A stretch of DNA of 64,000 nt from contig NZ_KL407334.1 of NCBI RefSeq assembly GCF_000706625.1, forward strand, positions 275,771-339,770, written 5' to 3'. This stretch comes from Bartonella koehlerae C-29. Lineage in GTDB: Bacteria > Pseudomonadota > Alphaproteobacteria > Rhizobiales > Rhizobiaceae. This document shows, piece by piece, positions 60,543 to 64,000 of this stretch. Positions within the stretch are counted from its first letter, which is position 1; every line of letters begins with the position of its first letter. The translations under genes were made by a program, and so were the position numbers. The notes under the pieces were generated by a model that was not told where the DNA came from, did no database searches, and was given only the letters and a program-made list of their open reading frames with translations.

Positions 60543-60679
60543 ACAACTTGAATGAAAGTCCCGAATATTGTAAAATTCTCCCATTTCAAAACCTCTTATA
60601 TTGAAGCAATTAAAATCACATGCTTGTTTGTCATAAGCGGGGCAGGTGTGCGGGTAAACATAGTAAAGAAAGAATTTAA
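60543..60679 (+). repeat. Upstream part of the integrase-relic unit, copy 3
   Basis: This stretch aligns with 10517-10651, beginning with CCCGAATATTGTAAAATTCTC and ending just before the integrase ATG. It follows the last ArgG-like residues after about 15 bases. The divergence between copies is considerable, so the insertions are old. Confidence 0.65.
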
Positions 60680-60795
60680 ATGCCTCTCATGAATCATCTC
60701 AATGCAAGAAACGTCGTAATATTTTAAGTTGGCAAAAAGAATGCTGCTGCTAGTTTACTCCTTCATAAGTGTAAAGATAGTGGTGCGCAATAACT
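60680..60795 (+). pseudogene. Integrase N-terminal relic, copy 3
   Basis: From the ATG at 60680 the frame reads MPLMNHLNARNVVIF, a stop, then VGKKNAAASLLLHKCKDSGAQ and another stop. It matches the integrase N-terminus at 10652 position by position. Similarity ends after about 38 residues. The text to 61198 shows no further relic that I can name. Confidence 0.8.
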
Positions 60796-61198
60796 TTTAC
60801 GTTAGACAAAACGCATTTATTGTGGCTTTTGGTTTTAATCTGAGTGCAAAATATTACAGGCAAAGTTACATTAAACTTCATAAGGGTAATATGATTGCTA
60901 AAATGCGTTAAAGCAAATAGTTACTTTACTAAATTTGTAGCTTTTGAGGATAATTAAAGGTACTTATGATCAAAAAGATGTAGCCAGTTTTATGAATTTA
61001 AATGCTCTATTTTTGCACACATTAGCAACATATTCGCCAAAATTCAAATAAACAATCTTATAAAATTATCATTACAGTATAACTAAAGGAGTGATTTTGT
61101 ATAAAACATTCAATTTTGTCGTTTTTCTGGCTTATTGAGGTTAGTAAATAGTTTAGCTATCCAATTTTTAGTTCGATGCTAGAGGATTTTTTTTCTTG
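60796..61198. other. Gene-free remainder of the decayed stretch before lysK
   Basis: Short stop-bounded frames occur on both strands, for example at 60729-60911 on the plus strand, which begins inside the integrase relic. No product is recognised. Confidence 0.4.
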
Positions 61199-61345
61199 CT
61201 AATAAGTGTAATAGGAAAATCCTAGAATAATGACAATTAAAACACCAATAATCAAAATAAGTAAATTGCGTTCATGATATTTGTACTTCATTGATATAAA
61301 AACAAAAGAGCATACAACGGAAAGAATGATGCAGAGACTTGTCAT
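61199..61345 (-). CDS. Possible small two-helix membrane protein
   Basis: A 48-codon minus-strand frame from the ATG at 61345 encodes MTSLCIILSVVCSFVFI, a short polar loop (KYKYHERN) and a second hydrophobic helix ending in GFSYYTY. The frame stays open for about 14 codons before this ATG without another start. The alternation of two helices and a basic loop looks protein-like, but no ribosome site is clear and no family is recognised. It may equally be a gene fragment in the decayed stretch before lysK. Confidence 0.3.
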   Translation of the reverse strand: MTSLCIILSVVCSFVFISMKYKYHERNLLILIIGVLIVIILGFSYYTY

Positions 61346-61457
61346 AACAAGAGCATAATAAGAAGATTTTTGATGGCTTTTTACTTGCTATTATTGACGA
61401 ATAAATTCAAGAACCATACACCATACCATTTAAAGAGTTTAATTTTTTAGGATAAAG

Positions 61458-63122
61458 ATGATGATGCGTGATCAGATTGACGCCCTTAGCCTTACGCCAG
61501 AATTAAGAGATGCAACTGTTCAATCGAGAGCTTGGCCATTTGAAGAAGCACGTAAGATTATCAAACGGTATGAAAAAACAGATTACCCAAAGAGTGTAAT
61601 ATTTGAAACAGGCTATGGTCCTTCTGGTTTACCGCATATTGGCACCTTTGGGGAAGTCGCACGTACCACCATGGTGCGTCATGCTTTCCATATTCTTACG
61701 GAGAATAAAGTTAAAACGAAACTCCTTTGTTTTTCTGATGATATGGATGGTTTGCGCAAGGTTCCTGACAATGTACCTGATCGCGAAAAGATGGAAAGTT
61801 ATCTTGGTCAACCGCTTAGCCGCATACCAGATCCTTTTGGCGATATTTATCCTTCTTTTGGAGCAGCAAATAATGCACGTTTGCGCACTTTTCTTGATCG
61901 TTTTGGTTTTGATTATGAATTTGCGAGCGCTACTGATTATTATAGTTCCGGTCGTTTTGATGAAACACTTTTAAAAATACTTGTCTGTTATGATAAAGTG
62001 ATGGCAATTGTTTTGCCAACATTGGGTGAAGAACGGCGTGCTACCTATTCACTTTTTTTACCGATTTCTCCATTTTCTGGCAAAGTATTACAGGTACCGA
62101 TGATTGCTCGTAATGTTGAAAAAGGCACTGTCACCTATATTGAACCGGAAACAGGAGAAACCATTGAAACAGAGGTAACAGGGGGAAAAGTTAAATGTCA
62201 GTGGAAGGTGGATTGGGCAATGCGCTGGACAGCGCTTGGTATTGATTATGAAATGGCGGGAAAAGATCTTATCGATTCCACAAATCTTTCTTCTAAAATT
62301 TGCAAAGTACTTGGTGGAAAGCCACCAGAAGGGTTTAACTATGAGCTGTTTTTGGATGAGAAGGGGCAGAAAATTTCCAAATCCAAAGGAAATGGCTTAA
62401 CCATTGACGAGTGGTTAACATATGCTCCAACAGAAAGTCTTGGGCTTTATATGTTTGCAAAGCCAAAAACAGCAAAACGACTTTATTTTGATGTTATTCC
62501 AAAAGCCGTTGATGAATATTATGCGCATCTTTCAGCTTATGGTCGCCAAAAATGGCATGATCGACTTAACAATCCTGTATGGCATATTCATAATGGTTAT
62601 CCTCCACAGGGTGATTTACCTGTCTCCTTTGCCATGCTTTTAAATTTGGTTAGTGCTTCAAATGCAGAAAATAAAGAGGTTCTTTGGGGTTTTATTTCTC
62701 GTTATGCTAAAGGAGCGAATGCACAAACTTATCCGGAACTTGATCAGTTGGTGCAATTTGCCATTAAATATTTTGATGTTTTTGTTAAACCAAATAAAAA
62801 ATTTCGCGCAGCAGATGATGGTGAGCGGGCAACATTAAGGCAAATTGATGCGAAATTAGCCAGTTTGCCTGAAACTTCCGATGGAAACACGATTCAAAAT
62901 GCGCTTCTTGATGTTGCACGTTTAACGGAATGTTATCAAGATCATAACAAAAAAAGTCCTGAAGGGGGGCCAGGGGTTTCAAATGTCTTTTTTCAAATGC
63001 TCTATGAAGTGCTTTTAGGGCAGGAGAGGGGACCAAGATTAGGGTCATTTATTGCCTTGTATGGAATTAGTGAAATGCGGGCACTGATTGCTGAAGCACT
63101 TGCGCGACCTATGGAGGAATAA
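61458..63122 (+). CDS. lysK: Lysyl-tRNA synthetase, class I
   Basis: This 554-residue enzyme is the archaeal-type class I LysRS, which alphaproteobacteria use instead of the class II LysS. It has HIGT at residues 60-63 and KISKS at 305-309 in a Rossmann fold. A C-terminal helical domain binds the anticodon. Three ATG codons follow one another at the start; AGGA lies five bases before the first. Its stop overlaps the start of prfC (TAATG), so the two are coupled. Confidence 0.95.
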   Translation: MMMRDQIDALSLTPELRDATVQSRAWPFEEARKIIKRYEKTDYPKSVIFETGYGPSGLPHIGTFGEVARTTMVRHAFHILTENKVKTKLLCFSDDMDGLRKVPDNVPDREKMESYLGQPLSRIPDPFGDIYPSFGAANNARLRTFLDRFGFDYEFASATDYYSSGRFDETLLKILVCYDKVMAIVLPTLGEERRATYSLFLPISPFSGKVLQVPMIARNVEKGTVTYIEPETGETIETEVTGGKVKCQWKVDWAMRWTALGIDYEMAGKDLIDSTNLSSKICKVLGGKPPEGFNYELFLDEKGQKISKSKGNGLTIDEWLTYAPTESLGLYMFAKPKTAKRLYFDVIPKAVDEYYAHLSAYGRQKWHDRLNNPVWHIHNGYPPQGDLPVSFAMLLNLVSASNAENKEVLWGFISRYAKGANAQTYPELDQLVQFAIKYFDVFVKPNKKFRAADDGERATLRQIDAKLASLPETSDGNTIQNALLDVARLTECYQDHNKKSPEGGPGVSNVFFQMLYEVLLGQERGPRLGSFIALYGISEMRALIAEALARPMEE

Positions 63123-64000
63123 TGGAAAAGAGAGCGCAAGAAGTAAAGCGACGTCGCACATTTGCGATCATAGCACATCCAGATGCGGGGAAAACAACAC
63201 TGACAGAAAAGCTTTTATTATTTGGTGGAGCTATTCAGCTTGCCGGTGAGGTAAAAGCAAAAAAAGACCGTATTCAAACTCGTTCTGATTGGATGCATAT
63301 TGAACGGGATCGTGGTATTTCGGTTGTGACATCGGTGATGACATTTGAATATGAAGATCATATTTTTAATTTACTAGACACTCCAGGCCATGAGGATTTT
63401 GCTGACGATACCTATCGCACGCTCACAGCTGTTGATAGTGCTATTATGGTGCTAGATGGTGCACGCGGAATTGAACCTAGAACACTGAAATTGTTTGAAG
63501 TCTGTCGGATGCGTGATATTCCTATTGTTACTTTTGTCAACAAAATGGATCGTGAGGCGCGTGATCCTATAGAACTTTTAGATGAAATTGAAGAAAAACT
63601 TGCTCTTCATACCGCGCCGATAACTTGGCCTATTGGTACGGGTAAGGATTTTGTTGGAACATTTGATCTTCATCATAATCGGTTTCGTCAAAAAGATGAT
63701 GAGATAACACAACAGACGGTTTCTGGACCTGATGAGGTTGCAAACTTGCTTCCTGAAAACCAACGCTCATCTTTTATCGAAAGTACAGAACTTGCGCGAA
63801 GCGCTTGCAAGAATTTTGATCTTCAAGCTTTTCGAGAAGGACATCTGACACCGGTTTATTTTGGTTCAGCTTTACGAAATTTTGGTATCCGTGATTTGAT
63901 CAATGCATTGATCGCTTTTGGTCCAAGTCCTCGTGATCAGGGTGCAGATCAACGCACTGTGAGAGCCACGGAATCTAAAATGACAGGGTTTGTTTTTAAA
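63122..64000 (+). CDS. prfC: Peptide chain release factor 3, 5' part
   Basis: The frame runs for 293 codons to the end of the window without a stop. It is a translational GTPase: AHPDAGKTT (residues 18-26), switch II DTPGHEDFADDTYR, NKMD. An RF3-specific segment RTRSDWMHIERDRGISV-like (QTRSDWMHIERDRGISV) follows the P-loop. RF3 recycles RF1 and RF2 after peptide release. GGAGGA at the end of lysK serves as its ribosome site. The remaining part, about 230 residues, is outside the window. Confidence 0.95.
   Translation, partial: MEKRAQEVKRRRTFAIIAHPDAGKTTLTEKLLLFGGAIQLAGEVKAKKDRIQTRSDWMHIERDRGISVVTSVMTFEYEDHIFNLLDTPGHEDFADDTYRTLTAVDSAIMVLDGARGIEPRTLKLFEVCRMRDIPIVTFVNKMDREARDPIELLDEIEEKLALHTAPITWPIGTGKDFVGTFDLHHNRFRQKDDEITQQTVSGPDEVANLLPENQRSSFIESTELARSACKNFDLQAFREGHLTPVYFGSALRNFGIRDLINALIAFGPSPRDQGADQRTVRATESKMTGFVFK

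Noticed and set aside
60729-60911. 60-codon plus-strand frame
   Set aside because: It begins inside the integrase relic in another frame and has no ribosome site or known motif.

Overview
The window looks like a low-GC chromosomal segment of a Rhizobiales intracellular bacterium, most probably Bartonella. The reasons are the pha K+/H+ antiporter operon, an Omp19-like lipoprotein, BA14K-like and IalB-like envelope proteins, a class I lysyl-tRNA synthetase, the rho-mnmE-mnmG-rsmG-parA-parB cluster, and many gene-free stretches that hold gene wrecks. This assignment is inferred from gene content and was not checked by a search.

Layout. Positions 1-242 hold the end of a group I intron and the 3' exon of the tRNA it interrupts, probably tRNA-Arg(CCU). 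Next come two tandem MliC-like lysozyme-inhibitor genes (0.3-1.1 kb), the minus-strand phaAB-C-D-E-F-G operon (1.1-7.2 kb), a BA14K-like protein, and a carboxynorspermidine pathway pair (8.0-10.4 kb). A 2.1-kb decayed stretch follows (10.4-12.5 kb) with a broken phage-type integrase and perhaps a transposase scrap. The TCA block mdh-sucCD-sucAB-lpdA is on the minus strand (12.5-21.6 kb). After zapE and the Omp19-like gene, dapF-mtaB-ftsY-yciB and a glyoxalase II-like gene run on the plus strand to 28.8 kb.

The replication and segregation centre is at 24-41 kb. parB, parA, rsmG, mnmG, mnmE and rho run leftward, and ppsR, maf, aroE, coaE and dnaQ run rightward, from an AT-rich 640-bp gap (36.6-37.2 kb) that carries DnaA boxes. 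Four parS-like palindromes lie at 24.25, 31.94, 33.91 and 33.97 kb. I read this as oriC plus the ParABS centromere. polA follows on the plus strand.

The right part holds an exo/endonuclease-phosphatase gene, a Bax inhibitor-like membrane protein, an LplT/PlsC fusion with a damaged acyltransferase domain, lspA and two RNA methyltransferase genes, lapA-ihfB, lptC-lptA-lptB, ptsN, an IalB-like gene, rlmN, a LysE exporter, lysK and the start of prfC.

The gene-free gaps are the main discovery. They contain a recognisable argG pseudogene, a degraded hpf between lptB and ptsN (where rpoN also seems to be missing), and three diverged copies of one unit made of an integrase N-terminus and its upstream region (10.5, 29.2 and 60.6 kb). 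The third copy abuts the truncated end of argG. A 26-bp perfect inverted repeat lies behind lptB. I found no CRISPR array, rRNA operon or intact mobile element. No clear new defence or metabolic system is visible.
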